Below are positions 55,562-64,000 of a stretch of 64,000 nt of DNA, in pieces. Under the pieces are notes generated by a model. That model searched no databases. It was not told the DNA's origin and was given only the letters and a program-made list of their open reading frames with translations. The stretch's first letter is position 1, and each line of letters starts with the position of its first letter. The position numbers were made by a program, and so were the translations under genes. The stretch lies in the NCBI RefSeq assembly GCF_008312885.1, contig NZ_VSSO01000006.1, positions 115,686 to 179,685 on the forward strand, read 5' to 3'. Origin of the DNA: Lolliginicoccus suaedae (GTDB lineage Bacteria > Actinomycetota > Actinomycetes > Mycobacteriales > Mycobacteriaceae).

Positions 55562-57316
55562 ATGGCCTTCTCCGTTCAAATGCCCGCCCTAGGTGAGAGC
55601 GTGACCGAAGGCACGGTCACGCGCTGGCTCAAACAGGAAGGCGATACCGTCGAGGTCGACGAACCGTTGCTCGAGGTATCGACGGATAAGGTTGACACCG
55701 AGATCCCCTCCCCCGCTGCGGGCGTGCTGACCAAGATCGTCGCGCAGGAGGATGACGTCGTCGAGATCGGCGGCGAGCTCGCAGTGATCGGTGACGCCGA
55801 CGAGTCCGGCGGGGACGATTCCGGCTCGGGCTCTGACGACTCCGACGACACTGCCAGCGAGACCGATGAGGCTCCCGCGGAGGAGCCTGCCTCCGAGGAG
55901 GCCGGGAGCGACGAGACCGACGATGCTGAATCCGACAACGGTGCTTCCGAGGACGACGAGCAGCCTGCCGCATCGGGCGGCGGGGGCGACGGGACTCCCG
56001 TCACGATGCCCGCGCTCGGCGAATCCGTCACCGAGGGAACCGTTACCCGCTGGCTCAAGGCCGTCGGGGACGAGGTCGAGGTCGACGAGCCGCTGCTCGA
56101 GGTATCCACCGACAAGGTCGATACCGAGATCCCCTCGCCCGTGGCTGGCACCTTGCTGGAGATCACGGCGGAGGAGGACGAGGTAGTCGAGATCGGTGGC
56201 CAGCTCGCCATCATCGGCAGCGGCTCCCCCGCCGCGAGCAAGCCCGCTCCCGAGAAGAAGCCCGAGCCTGAGAAGAAGCCGGAACCGGAGCCCAAGGCCG
56301 AGTCGAAGCCCGAGCCCGAGAAGAAGCCCGAGCCAGCCCCCAAGGCCGAGACGAAGCCGGAATCCAAGCCTGCCGCCGCGTCTTCGGGCAGCACACCGTA
56401 CGTGACGCCGCTAGTGCGCAAGCTCGCCACCGAGCACGGCGTGGACCTCTCCTCGGTGAAGGGCTCGGGCGTTGGTGGACGCATCCGCAAGGAGGATGTG
56501 CTCGCTGCCGCTGAATCGGCGAAGAAGCCTGCTGCGGCGTCGGCGCCCAAGAAGTCCGGCACTCCTGCTGGCGTCCGTCCGGAGCTCGCGAAGCTGCGGG
56601 GCACCACCCAGAAGGCCAACCGCATCCGGCAGATCACCGCGAAGCTCACGCGCGAATCGCTGCAGGAGACCGCGCAGCTGACCCAGACCCACGAGGCCGA
56701 CCTCACCCGGGTCGCCGCGCTGCGGGGCCAGCAGAAGGCTGCTTTCCAGGACAAGCACGGCGTCAACCTGACGTTCCTGCCGTTCTTCGCGAAAGCTGCG
56801 GTGGAGGCATTGCGCCTGCATCCGAACATCAACGCCAGCTACGACGAGAGCGCCAAGGAGATCACCTATCACGGCGCCGAGCATCTTGGTATCGCGGTAG
56901 ATACCGAGAACGGGCTGCTCTCCCCCGTCATTCACAACGCTGGTGACATGTCGGTGGCCGAGCTGGCCAAGGCGATCGCTGACCTCGCCAAGCGCGCGCG
57001 CTCCGGCGGCCTCAAGCCGGACGAGCTGACCGGTGGCACGTTCACCGTCACCAACATCGGCAGCAACGGCGCCTTGTTCGATACGCCCATCCTGGTACCG
57101 CCGCAGTCGGCGATGCTGGGCACGGGCGCGATCGTCAAGCGCCCGGTGGTCACCACTGACGAGTTCGGCAGTGATGCGATCGCGGTGCGCTCGATGGTGT
57201 ACCTCCCGCTCACCTACGACCATCGGCTCATCGATGGCGCTGATGCGGGCAGGTTCATGACAACGATCAAGGAACGTCTCGAGGACGGCGACTTCCTCGC
57301 CGATCTGGACCTCTGA
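55562..57316 (+). CDS. sucB: Dihydrolipoamide acyltransferase SucB/DlaT with two lipoyl domains
   Basis: The 584-residue protein has two lipoyl domains (about 1-78 and 144-218), each with the modified Lys in [14 protein letters not shown]. The linker between them is Asp/Glu-rich, and a Lys/Pro/Glu repeat linker (222-276) follows. Then come an E3-binding domain from about 277 ([19 protein letters not shown]) and a catalytic domain with [13 protein letters not shown] near 553. It is the E2 component for pyruvate dehydrogenase in mycobacteria (DlaT). ATG at 55562 after AAGGA. lipB and lipA, which lipoylate it, lie 1-2 kb downstream. Confidence 0.93.
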   Translation: MAFSVQMPALGESVTEGTVTRWLKQEGDTVEVDEPLLEVSTDKVDTEIPSPAAGVLTKIVAQEDDVVEIGGELAVIGDADESGGDDSGSGSDDSDDTASETDEAPAEEPASEEAGSDETDDAESDNGASEDDEQPAASGGGGDGTPVTMPALGESVTEGTVTRWLKAVGDEVEVDEPLLEVSTDKVDTEIPSPVAGTLLEITAEEDEVVEIGGQLAIIGSGSPAASKPAPEKKPEPEKKPEPEPKAESKPEPEKKPEPAPKAETKPESKPAAASSGSTPYVTPLVRKLATEHGVDLSSVKGSGVGGRIRKEDVLAAAESAKKPAAASAPKKSGTPAGVRPELAKLRGTTQKANRIRQITAKLTRESLQETAQLTQTHEADLTRVAALRGQQKAAFQDKHGVNLTFLPFFAKAAVEALRLHPNINASYDESAKEITYHGAEHLGIAVDTENGLLSPVIHNAGDMSVAELAKAIADLAKRARSGGLKPDELTGGTFTVTNIGSNGALFDTPILVPPQSAMLGTGAIVKRPVVTTDEFGSDAIAVRSMVYLPLTYDHRLIDGADAGRFMTTIKERLEDGDFLADLDL

Positions 57317-57320
57317 GCGA

Positions 57321-57351
57321 CCGGGCCCTGGCACTCCACGCCGGGGCCCGG
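57321..57351 (+). terminator. Hairpin terminator after sucB
   Basis: CCGGGCCCTGGC (57321-57332) and GCCGGGGCCCGG (57340-57351) pair with one T.G mismatch around a 7-base loop, four bases past the stop. Confidence 0.7.
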
Positions 57352-57461
57352 CCCTTCGGGCACGGGCTCGCCTGGGGCAGCTCGCACATGGCTCTGCACG
57401 TAGGCCGCTGCATGAGGGACGTTGCACAAGGGGCGCTGCATGAGAAGGAAGGCGGTACGCG

Positions 57462-58361
57462 ATGCGCGTGGCAATCGCGGGATCATCAGGATTGATCGGC
57501 ACGGCGCTCGTCGCGGCGCTGCGCGCTAGCGGGCATGACGTCGTCCGCATGGTGCGTCGCGCGGCGCACGCCCCGGACGAGGTGCGCTGGGACCCCACGA
57601 CGCGGCTCGACCCGAGTGTGCTCGCATCCACCGATGCAGTGGTCAACCTGGGTGGCGCGAGCATCGGTGACCGGCGCTGGACGGGCGCCTACAAGCAGGA
57701 ACTGCGCGATAGCCGGATCGGCCCTACCGAGGTGCTTGGCGAGGCCGCGGCCGCGGCGGGTGTCAGCACCATGATCAGCGCGAGCGCTGTCGGCTTCTAC
57801 GGCGATACGGGCAGCACGAAGGTCGATGAGTCCTCGCCCGCGGGGGAAGGCTTCCTCGCGGACCTCTGCGAGGAATGGGAAGCAACAGCTCTGGGGCACG
57901 CCTCCCCGGCCATGCGGGTCGCCTGCATCCGCACGGGCGTGGTCCTCTCCCGCGCGGGCGGCATGCTGCCCAAGCTCGTTCCCCTGTACAAGCTCGGCCT
58001 CGGCGGTCGGCTCGGAAATGGCCGCCAGTACTTTCCCTGGATCAGCCTCGAGGATCATGTCCGGGCCGTCGAGTTCATCCTCGGCAACGAGGACTTGGAT
58101 GGACCGGTCAACCTGACGGGGCCCGCTCCTGTGACGAACGCCGAGTTCAACCGGGCCTTCGCCAAGGCCACGCATCGCCCGGCGCCATGGATCGTGCCCG
58201 GCTTCGCGCTCAAGGCCATGGTGGGAGAGTTCGCGTCGGAGGGCATTCTCGGTGGCCAGCGCGCCATCCCGGCCAAGCTCGAGGCCGCGGGATTCGACTT
58301 CGTCCACAACACGATCCGCGAGGCGCTCGATGCCACTCTCGCCCCGTCGAGCCGATCCTAG
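57462..58361 (+). CDS. TIGR01777-family epimerase (Rv2216-like)
   Basis: The 299-residue extended short-chain dehydrogenase-like protein has an N-terminal NAD(P) loop ([20 protein letters not shown]) and the C-terminal DUF1731 region ([20 protein letters not shown]). The TIGR01777 family includes YfcH and SulA-like proteins; the reaction is not known. The ATG at 57462 gives the family N-terminus. It lies between sucB and lipB, as in M. tuberculosis. Confidence 0.9.
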   Translation: MRVAIAGSSGLIGTALVAALRASGHDVVRMVRRAAHAPDEVRWDPTTRLDPSVLASTDAVVNLGGASIGDRRWTGAYKQELRDSRIGPTEVLGEAAAAAGVSTMISASAVGFYGDTGSTKVDESSPAGEGFLADLCEEWEATALGHASPAMRVACIRTGVVLSRAGGMLPKLVPLYKLGLGGRLGNGRQYFPWISLEDHVRAVEFILGNEDLDGPVNLTGPAPVTNAEFNRAFAKATHRPAPWIVPGFALKAMVGEFASEGILGGQRAIPAKLEAAGFDFVHNTIREALDATLAPSSRS

Positions 58362-58411
58362 GCACCGCGCAGCACGCGTGCGACCGCACCGCAAGGAGTA
58401 CGGTGGCTCCC

Positions 58412-59197
58412 ATGAGTGAGCGCACCGCTTCCGCCCGGTCATCAGCGACCTCGCTGGAGTTCGTCGAGGCAGGAACGATCGACTACTTGGTCGCCTGGGA
58501 CCAGCAGCGCGAGCTCGCTGGGGCGCGCGCTCGTGGCGAGGGAGCGGATACCGTGCTCCTGCTCGAGCACCCCCCGGTCTACACGGCCGGCCGGCGCACC
58601 ACGGATGCCGAGCGGCCCACTGATGGCACGCCCGTCATCGACGTGGACCGGGGCGGGAAGATCACCTGGCACGGCCCAGGCCAGCTCGTGGGCTACCCCA
58701 TCGTGGCGCTCGCCGAGCCCATCGACGTCGTCGGCTACGTGCGACGCATCGAGGAGGCCCTCATCTCCGTGGTCACAAGTCTCGGCGTGCCGTGCGGGAG
58801 GATCGACGGACGATCCGGCGTCTGGCTGGCGGCGGGCACGCAGCAGGGGCCCGATGGCCAGGACCGGTTCGTGCCGGAGCGCAAGATCGCCGCGATCGGT
58901 GTGCGCGTGGCCCGCGGCGTGACGCTGCACGGGTTCGCGCTCAACTGCAACAACAAGCTCGACGCGTTCGACGCCATCATTCCCTGCGGCATCACCGACG
59001 CGGGGGTCACGTCGCTATCGCGCGAGCTTGGCCGCGAGATCACGGTCGAGGACGTCATTCCTGCCGTTACGGACGCGGTGGCCCGGGCGCTCGATGGGGA
59101 GCTCCCGGTCTCCGAGCATGCCGTGCCCCGGCCCATCCCTGCCGCCACCGGCGATGAGGCCCCGGGCCCCCGCGTGACAACGTATAGCTTCACCTAG
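58412..59197 (+). CDS. lipB: Lipoyl(octanoyl) transferase LipB
   Basis: The 261-residue enzyme transfers octanoyl from acyl carrier protein to lipoyl domains. The catalytic pair is the Lys in [11 protein letters not shown] and the Cys in [12 protein letters not shown], with the conserved [16 protein letters not shown]. The ATG at 58412 follows AAGGAG. lipA starts 73 bases later. Confidence 0.93.
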   Translation: MSERTASARSSATSLEFVEAGTIDYLVAWDQQRELAGARARGEGADTVLLLEHPPVYTAGRRTTDAERPTDGTPVIDVDRGGKITWHGPGQLVGYPIVALAEPIDVVGYVRRIEEALISVVTSLGVPCGRIDGRSGVWLAAGTQQGPDGQDRFVPERKIAAIGVRVARGVTLHGFALNCNNKLDAFDAIIPCGITDAGVTSLSRELGREITVEDVIPAVTDAVARALDGELPVSEHAVPRPIPAATGDEAPGPRVTTYSFT

Positions 59198-59270
59198 CCG
59201 CGTTTTCCCCTAGCCGCGCGCGGCCTCGCGGCCATAGATGACCACTGAACCCAAGCGTAGGATCGAGATC

Positions 59271-60281
59271 GTGACTGTCGCACCAGAAGGACGCAAGCTG
59301 CTTCGCGTCGAGGTTCGCAACGCGGAGACCCCCATCGAGCGAAAGCCCGGCTGGATCCGCACGCGCGCCACGATGGGCCCCGAGTACACCGAGCTCAAGG
59401 GGCTCGTGCGCCGCGAGGGCCTGCACACCGTCTGCGAGGAAGCGGGCTGCCCGAACATCTTCGAGTGCTGGGAGGACCGGGAGGCGACCTTCCTCATCGG
59501 CGGCGACCAGTGCACCCGGCGGTGCGACTTCTGCCAGATCGACACCGGCAAGCCCGCAGCGCTCGATCTCGATGAGCCGCGCCGCGTCGCCGAGAGCGTG
59601 CAGGCAATGGGACTGCGCTACTCCACCATCACCGGCGTTGCCCGCGATGACCTCGACGACGGTGGCGCGTGGCTGTATGCCGAGACCGTCCGGCAGATTC
59701 ACTCGCTCAACCCTGGTACCGGCGTGGAACTGCTCATCCCGGACTTCAACGCGGACCCCGACCAGCTCGAGGAGGTTTTCTCCTCCCGCCCCGAGGTGCT
59801 CGCTCACAACGTCGAGACCGTGCCGCGCGTGTTCCGCCGCATCCGCCCGGCATTCCGCTACCAGCGGTCGCTCGACGTGATCACCATGGCTCGCGACGCC
59901 GGGCTCGTGACGAAATCGAACTTGATCCTGGGCATGGGCGAGACTCCCGAGGAAGTCACCGAGGCGTTGTCGGACCTGCACGAGGCCGGCTGCGACATCA
60001 TCACCATCACCCAGTACCTGCGCCCCTCGCCGCGGCACCACCCCGTGGAGCGCTGGGTGCGGCCCGAGGAGTTCGTGGCGCACTCCGACACAGCTCGTGA
60101 GCTGGGATTCGCCGGGGTCATGGCAGGTCCTCTCGTGCGCTCCTCCTACCGGGCCGGGCGCCTGTACGCGCAGGCCATCGCGCATCGGGGCGAGAGCATC
60201 CCCGAGAACCTCGAGCATCTCGACCGCGGCGGCGCGGCGGCGCAGGAGGCCAGCGCAGTCCTCGCCCGATACAAGGGGTAG
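59271..60281 (+). CDS. lipA: Lipoyl synthase LipA
   Basis: The 336-residue radical SAM enzyme inserts two sulfurs into octanoyl chains. The auxiliary cluster motif is [12 protein letters not shown], the radical SAM motif CTRRCDFC, and RSSYRAG supplies the distal Ser ligand. The GTG at 59271 ([17 protein letters not shown]) matches the mycobacterial N-terminus; an ATG at 59238 would add 11 residues without similarity. DUF4191 follows 51 bases downstream. Confidence 0.94.
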   Translation: MTVAPEGRKLLRVEVRNAETPIERKPGWIRTRATMGPEYTELKGLVRREGLHTVCEEAGCPNIFECWEDREATFLIGGDQCTRRCDFCQIDTGKPAALDLDEPRRVAESVQAMGLRYSTITGVARDDLDDGGAWLYAETVRQIHSLNPGTGVELLIPDFNADPDQLEEVFSSRPEVLAHNVETVPRVFRRIRPAFRYQRSLDVITMARDAGLVTKSNLILGMGETPEEVTEALSDLHEAGCDIITITQYLRPSPRHHPVERWVRPEEFVAHSDTARELGFAGVMAGPLVRSSYRAGRLYAQAIAHRGESIPENLEHLDRGGAAAQEASAVLARYKG

Positions 60282-60332
60282 GAACGGGCCCACCTGGCTC
60301 GCCCGCGAGCGCCGACACCGTATCCTGGAGGC

Positions 60333-61073
60333 ATGGCGAAGGCGGAGAAGCTCGACAAGGAGCAGCGAAAAGCACTGAAGGCTGCCCGCAAGGCACGGTC
60401 GCGGGAACGGCGGTCACAGCTGTGGCAGGCGTTCAAGATGCAGCGCGAGCAGGACAAATGGCTCATACCGATCCTCGTGGGCACGATCGTCGTGACCACG
60501 GCCGTGATGTTCGGCATCGGCGTCCTGCTCGGCGCGCAGTGGCTGTTCCTGCCGATGGGCCTGATCCTGGGCGTGCTGCTCGCCTTCATCATCTTTGGCC
60601 GACGCATGACCCAGTCCGTGTACAAGAAGGCCGACGGCCAGCCCGGAGCGGCTGCCTGGGCGCTCGAGTCCCTGCGCGGCCCATGGATCGTCTCCAACGC
60701 GGTGGCCGGCACCACCCAGCTCGATGCCGTGCACCGGGTTCTCGGTCGTCCCGGCGTGATCCTCGTGGGTGAGGGTGCGCCGCACCGGGTCAAGAGCCTG
60801 CTCGCCCAGGAGAAGAAGCGCGTGGCCCGGCTCGTGGGCAACACGCCCATCTACGAGATCATGGTCGGCAACGAGGACGACCAGATCCCGCTCTCCAAGC
60901 TGCAGAAGGCCGTCAACCGGCTGCCCAAGAACATCAACCGCAAGCAGATGGACGCCCTCGAGAGCCGTCTCGCGGCGATCGCCTCCCGCTCTGGCGGTCC
61001 CGCTATGCCCAAGGGCCCGGTTCCTGGTGGTGGCCGCATGAAGAACGTGCAGCGCACCATCCGCCGCCGCTAG
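60333..61073 (+). CDS. DUF4191 membrane protein (Rv2219-like)
   Basis: The 246-residue protein starts with a Lys/Arg-rich segment (KAEKLDKEQRKALKAARKAR), then two close transmembrane helices (about 47-68, 72-90), and a cytoplasmic domain with RPGVILVGEGAPHRVKSLLA and VGNEDDQIPLSKLQKAVNRL. The family is limited to actinobacteria and has no known function. It converges on the RDD gene with 13 bases between stops. Confidence 0.88.
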   Translation: MAKAEKLDKEQRKALKAARKARSRERRSQLWQAFKMQREQDKWLIPILVGTIVVTTAVMFGIGVLLGAQWLFLPMGLILGVLLAFIIFGRRMTQSVYKKADGQPGAAAWALESLRGPWIVSNAVAGTTQLDAVHRVLGRPGVILVGEGAPHRVKSLLAQEKKRVARLVGNTPIYEIMVGNEDDQIPLSKLQKAVNRLPKNINRKQMDALESRLAAIASRSGGPAMPKGPVPGGGRMKNVQRTIRRR

Positions 61074-61086
61074 CGGACGACTCCCC

Positions 61087-61551
61087 CTAGCGGGTGCGGA
61101 CGACAACGGTGTCGGTGACCCGATCGTGCAGCCCGCGGCCATCGCGATCCCAGATGGCGGCCGGGATCAGCATGAAGACGAGGATCGATCGCACGATCGC
61201 GCGGCCGAGCCCCACCGCGGCAGGGCTGTGCGCTCGTTGCACGCGCAGCCCGAACATCGCTTGTCCGGGGGTGAAGGAGAACAGGAAGACGGCGAGGATG
61301 GCGACGGCGAACCAGAGGAGCAAGCTCCACTGGCCGGGCGGGTCCGGCAGCGTGAACAGGCCCGCGACCAGCGCGGCCATGATGATGTCGGCGAAGAACG
61401 CGCCGCTGCGCCGCAGCCAGGTCGGCGTCGAGCCAGGTCCATCCTCGGGCAGCCCGAGGCTCTCGCCGCGGTACAGTTCCTCGTTGCCGGTCTGGCCCTC
61501 GGGCAACGCGGCCGAAGGTCCATAGAGCCAAGATCCAATATTTCGGGGCAT
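61087..61551 (-). CDS. RDD-family membrane protein
   Basis: The 154-residue protein has the Arg-Asp-Asp family architecture: an N-terminal cytosolic segment, LRRSGAFFADIIMAALVAG (first helix with R and D), and three further hydrophobic stretches ending in HDRVTDTVVV. Its role is not known; some RDD proteins act in ion homeostasis. The ATG at 61551 is preferred to a GTG six bases upstream, though no ribosome site precedes either, so the message may be leaderless. It is divergent from glnA1. Confidence 0.85.
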   Translation of the reverse strand: MPRNIGSWLYGPSAALPEGQTGNEELYRGESLGLPEDGPGSTPTWLRRSGAFFADIIMAALVAGLFTLPDPPGQWSLLLWFAVAILAVFLFSFTPGQAMFGLRVQRAHSPAAVGLGRAIVRSILVFMLIPAAIWDRDGRGLHDRVTDTVVVRTR

Positions 61552-61680
61552 AGTCACTAGGATAGTGACCGAACCGCGCGGTCACGCCCGGGGAAGCATC
61601 GCATGAACCGGGCCCGGGACGGCCAGGATCACACGGGGCCGGGAACAGCTCGTGTCGATTCGTCGAACTCGCCGGATTTG

Positions 61681-61718
61681 GTAACACGGGTGAAACATCC
61701 GGGTGACCGCGGGGCAAT
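61681..61718 (+). promoter_or_regulatory. Double GlnR box upstream of glnA1
   Basis: Four half-sites in exact register: GTAAC (61681-61685), GAAAC (61692-61696), GTGAC (61703-61707) and GCAAT (61714-61718), each separated by six bases. This is the a1-b1-a2-b2 layout of actinobacterial GlnR operators (gTnAC-n6-GaAAC repeated). It lies about 80-120 bases ahead of glnA1 and indicates induction under nitrogen limitation. Confidence 0.85.
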
Positions 61719-61798
61719 ACCAACTTCATACCGTTCCCATTGATTACCCGCCACTGAGCAACCGATCGCGGCGGGGCCTTGACTGAAGGAGCAGACGC

Positions 61799-63235
61799 GT
61801 GGCGTTTTCCAATGCCGAAGAAGTCTTCAAGTTCATTAAGGATCAGAACGTCGAGTACGTCGATGTTCGATTCTGCGACCTCCCGGGCGTGCAGCAGCAC
61901 TTCTCGATCCCGGCGTCGACGTTCAACAAGGACGTCATCGAGGAAGGTCTCGCGTTCGACGGCTCGTCGGTGCGTGGCTTCCAGTCCATCCACGAGTCCG
62001 ACATGCTGCTCCTCCCGGACGTCACCACCGCGCGCATCGACCCGTTCCGCGCCGCGAAGACCCTGAACATCGTGTTCTCGGTCCACGACCCGTTCACCCG
62101 CGAGGCCTACAGCCGCGACCCGCGCAACGTTGCCCGCAAGGCCGAGGAGTACTTGGCCTCGACCGGCATCGCCGACACCGCGTTCTTCGGCGCCGAGGCC
62201 GAGTTCTACCTCTTCGACTCGGTCCGCTTCGACTCGCAGGCCAACGGCTCGTTCTACGAGATCGACTCCAAGTCCGGCTGGTGGAACACCGGCGTCGACC
62301 GCGAGGCCGACGGCTCCCCCAACCTGGGCTACAAGGTCCGCTACAAGGGTGGCTACTTCCCCGTCGCGCCGTACGACCACTACGTCGACCTTCGCGATGA
62401 GATCACCACCAACCTCACCAACGCCGGGTTCGAGATCGAGCGCGGCCACCATGAGGTCGGCACCGGCGGCCAGGCCGAGATCAACTACAAGTTCAACACC
62501 CTTCTCCACGCGGCCGACGACCTGCTGCTGTTCAAGTACATCGTCAAGAACACCGCCTGGAAGGCCGGCAAGTCCGCCACCTTCATGCCGAAGCCCCTCT
62601 TCGGTGACAACGGCTCGGGCATGCACGTCCACCAGTCGCTGTGGAAGGACGGCAAGCCCCTGTTCCACGACGAGGCTGGCTACGCCGGACTGTCCGACAT
62701 GGCGCGTCACTACATCGGCGGCATCCTGCACCACGCGCCGTCGCTGCTCGCGTTCTCCAACCCCACGATCAACTCGTACCACCGCCTCGTGCCGGGCTAC
62801 GAGGCCCCGATCAACCTGGTGTACTCGCAGCGCAACCGCTCCGCCGCGGTCCGCATCCCGATCACCGGCAACAACCCGAAGGCAAAGCGCCTCGAGTTCC
62901 GCGCGCCCGACAGCTCCGGCAACCCGTACCTCGCGTTCGCGGCGTGCATGATGGCCGGCCTCGACGGCATCCGCAACAAGATCGAGCCGCCAGCACCGGT
63001 CGACAAGGACCTCTACGAGCTCCCGCCGGAGGAGGCCAAGGGCATCCCGCAGGCCCCCACCTCCCTCGAGGACGTCATCGACAACCTCGAGAAGGATCAC
63101 GACTTCCTCACCGAGGGCAACGTGTTCACCAGCGATCTCATCGAGACCTGGATCGCCCTCAAGCGCGAGCAGGAGATCGACCCGGTCCGTCTGCGCCCGC
63201 ACCCCTACGAGTTCAACCTGTACTACGACGTGTGA
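61799..63235 (+). CDS. glnA: Glutamine synthetase GlnA1 (type I-beta)
   Basis: The 478-residue GS forms glutamine from glutamate, ammonia and ATP as a dodecamer. Motifs are [44 protein letters not shown] (ATP loop) and the adenylylation site [12 protein letters not shown] with Tyr406, the same number as the modified Tyr of M. tuberculosis GlnA1. The GTG at 61799 follows AAGGAG by 9 bases. The GlnR boxes upstream and Tyr406 mean both transcriptional and covalent control. A bulged hairpin with a T run closes the gene. Confidence 0.96.
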   Translation: MAFSNAEEVFKFIKDQNVEYVDVRFCDLPGVQQHFSIPASTFNKDVIEEGLAFDGSSVRGFQSIHESDMLLLPDVTTARIDPFRAAKTLNIVFSVHDPFTREAYSRDPRNVARKAEEYLASTGIADTAFFGAEAEFYLFDSVRFDSQANGSFYEIDSKSGWWNTGVDREADGSPNLGYKVRYKGGYFPVAPYDHYVDLRDEITTNLTNAGFEIERGHHEVGTGGQAEINYKFNTLLHAADDLLLFKYIVKNTAWKAGKSATFMPKPLFGDNGSGMHVHQSLWKDGKPLFHDEAGYAGLSDMARHYIGGILHHAPSLLAFSNPTINSYHRLVPGYEAPINLVYSQRNRSAAVRIPITGNNPKAKRLEFRAPDSSGNPYLAFAACMMAGLDGIRNKIEPPAPVDKDLYELPPEEAKGIPQAPTSLEDVIDNLEKDHDFLTEGNVFTSDLIETWIALKREQEIDPVRLRPHPYEFNLYYDV

Positions 63236-63301
63236 TCCGCGCAGCGTGCTGAGCAGCTCCTCGGGCCGCTCATCCACGTGCTAGGCACGCTTCAGGTCCG
63301 C

Positions 63302-63343
63302 CCGCCCCACGATCGAGGTCGTGGAGCGGGCGGGCTTTTTTGA
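63302..63343 (+). terminator. Rho-independent terminator after glnA1
   Basis: GCCCGCCC (63302-63309) pairs with GGGCGGGC (63330-63337), continued inward by CACGA/TCGTG past a 4-base bulge, then six T (63338-63343). Confidence 0.88.
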
Positions 63344-63423
63344 TGCCTGGCTCCTGGCTGTGCATGGTGCGGTGCCCTCGGCGGGTTGGGTGCCCGGTGT
63401 GGGTTGGGCGCCCGACCCACGGC

Positions 63424-63491
63424 CAAAAGCACCCGCAATCGCCAAACGCGATAGAAGCTGGCCCGCTTTCCGAGCAGTTTCTATCGCGTTT
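63424..63491. repeat. Family B palindromic element, copy 3
   Basis: CAAAAGCAC at 63424 is again 20 bp ahead of a 48-bp palindrome. The 17-bp arms are AAACGCGATAGAAGCTG (63444-63460) and CAGTTTCTATCGCGTTT (63475-63491), with one G.T pair. TGCGGCTCGG follows the right arm but is not repeated in tandem here. Confidence 0.9.
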
Positions 63492-63630
63492 GCGGCTCGG
63501 AGGGCCCGGAAAACGGCACTCGGCCCGGCGCGCCCACCGGCCCTGCGCGTGGCCCAGCGTGGTTCGCGGCCCAGTGACCCCCTGGCCTATAGCTCCCACC
63601 CATCGCCCACACGCGCCACGGCTAGCACTG

Positions 63631-63658
63631 AGCTGCCACCGATATTTCGGTGGCAGCT
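63631..63658. other. Perfect 12-bp hairpin in the region after glnA1
   Basis: AGCTGCCACCGA (63631-63642) and TCGGTGGCAGCT (63647-63658) enclose a TATT loop. No T run follows on either strand. The region 63492-63883 otherwise holds only the terminator at 63751 and no gene. Confidence 0.75.
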
Positions 63659-63750
63659 AGGCCTAGGGGTGGCCGGAGCCCAGCAAGCGTGGAGGATGAC
63701 CGCTACCGGGGCATCCAGCGCCCCCGCGCATGGCAGCGCTCCGCGCATGG

Positions 63751-63783
63751 CAACGGCCCGCGGGGGTTTCCCGCGGGCCGTTG
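63751..63783 (-). terminator. Hairpin terminator for the gene at the window end
   Basis: CAACGGCCCGCGGG (63751-63764) pairs perfectly with 63770-63783 around a 5-base loop, about 100 bases past the stop of the minus-strand gene that enters from the right. Confidence 0.65.
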
Positions 63784-63883
63784 CGTGTGTTGAGTTGTAT
63801 CGCTGGGGACGGTGGCTACCGACTCCCTGACCCCGTTATCGGGACAGGGCCAGTTGTCGGCGCCTGGTCCTCAGTGGCTGGGC

Positions 63884-64000
63884 TCAGCTGTCCTGCCCGT
63901 ACTTGGCGAGGATCTTGTCCCGCTTCTTGGGGTCGATGTTGGCCAGCGTGATGTCGCCGTCGTAGTGATCCAGGACCCGCTTGTCCATCACTGCCCGCCA
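63884..64000 (-). CDS. C-terminal end of an unidentified gene (partial)
   Basis: The last 38 codons of a minus-strand gene end at TGA (63886-63884). The tail reads VMDKRVLDHYDGDITLANID and then PKKRDKILAKYGQDS, a charged, probably helical C-terminus. The codon positions look like real coding sequence (third positions almost all G or C). In M. tuberculosis the next minus-strand gene is glnE, but this tail does not resemble what I know of GlnE. I do not recognise it. Confidence 0.6.
   Translation of the reverse strand, partial: WRAVMDKRVLDHYDGDITLANIDPKKRDKILAKYGQDS

Noticed and set aside
57391..57445. Repeated CTGCAT/TTGCAC strings before the epimerase gene
   Set aside because: The copies are short, uneven and imperfect; no consistent unit or palindrome could be defined.

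Overview
The window is high-GC actinobacterial DNA. Its gene order closely follows the Mycobacterium tuberculosis stretch from Rv2169c to Rv2220: DUF3040, lppM, metF, idsA2, mptA, pknL, aroG, fadD15, pimB, the NlpC/P60 genes, trpD, ctaE-qcrCAB, ctaF/ctaC, asnB, adoK, erpA, cobTS, ilvE, gcvT, pepB, sucB, lipBA, glnA1. Lipomannan and PIM mannosyltransferases, the actinobacterial bc1-aa3 supercomplex genes and PknL all point to a mycolate-bearing member of the Mycobacteriales that also makes keto-carotenoid glycosides, as Rhodococcus and its relatives do. The species cannot be fixed from the sequence alone.

Layout. 1-1.7 kb: intergenic repeats, DUF3040 and a HEPN protein. 1.7-6.6 kb: a tight plus-strand operon of GNAT, crtO, cruF, lppM and a cruG-like glycosyltransferase. 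6.6-8.3 kb: a Tat/lipobox peptidase-like protein and a GNAT, with no counterpart in the reference order. 8.5-15.4 kb: metF, then crtE/idsA, crtI, mptA and crtB, then an Rv2175c-like DNA-binding protein. 15.5-25.3 kb: pknL, aroG, an exoribonuclease, a ROK kinase, an ArsA/SRPBCC operon and fadD15, which carries an apparent frameshift in a C run. 25.5-32.8 kb: pimB, a metalloprotease-like lipoprotein, two NlpC/P60 hydrolases (one behind a c-di-AMP riboswitch), a DnaQ/GIY-YIG/UVR nuclease and a RAM-domain protein. 32.8-41.5 kb: trpD, then the respiratory genes ctaE-qcrC-qcrA-qcrB and ctaC-ctaF. 41.7-55.3 kb: asnB, an OhrR-like operon, adoK, erpA, glycerate kinase, cobU-cobT-cobS, ilvE, gcvT and pepB. 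55.5-64 kb: sucB, an epimerase, lipB, lipA, DUF4191, an RDD protein, GlnR-controlled glnA1 and the end of one unidentified gene.

How genes work together. The carotenoid genes are woven into the lipoglycan locus in two blocks and together suggest 4-keto, 1'-hydroxylated, glycosylated carotenoids. No lycopene cyclase is present in the window. CtaC/E/F and QcrCAB make the respiratory core. LipB and LipA lipoylate the two-lipoyl-domain acyltransferase SucB encoded just upstream.

The most novel signal is non-coding. Two unrelated families of palindromic intergenic elements have fixed core lengths (48 bp and 49 bp). Most copies are flanked by short tandem arrays that reuse the end of a palindrome arm. 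Family B lies at about 25.4, 54.8 and 63.4 kb, with a diverged copy at 30.5 kb. Family A lies at 0.1 and 39.7 kb.
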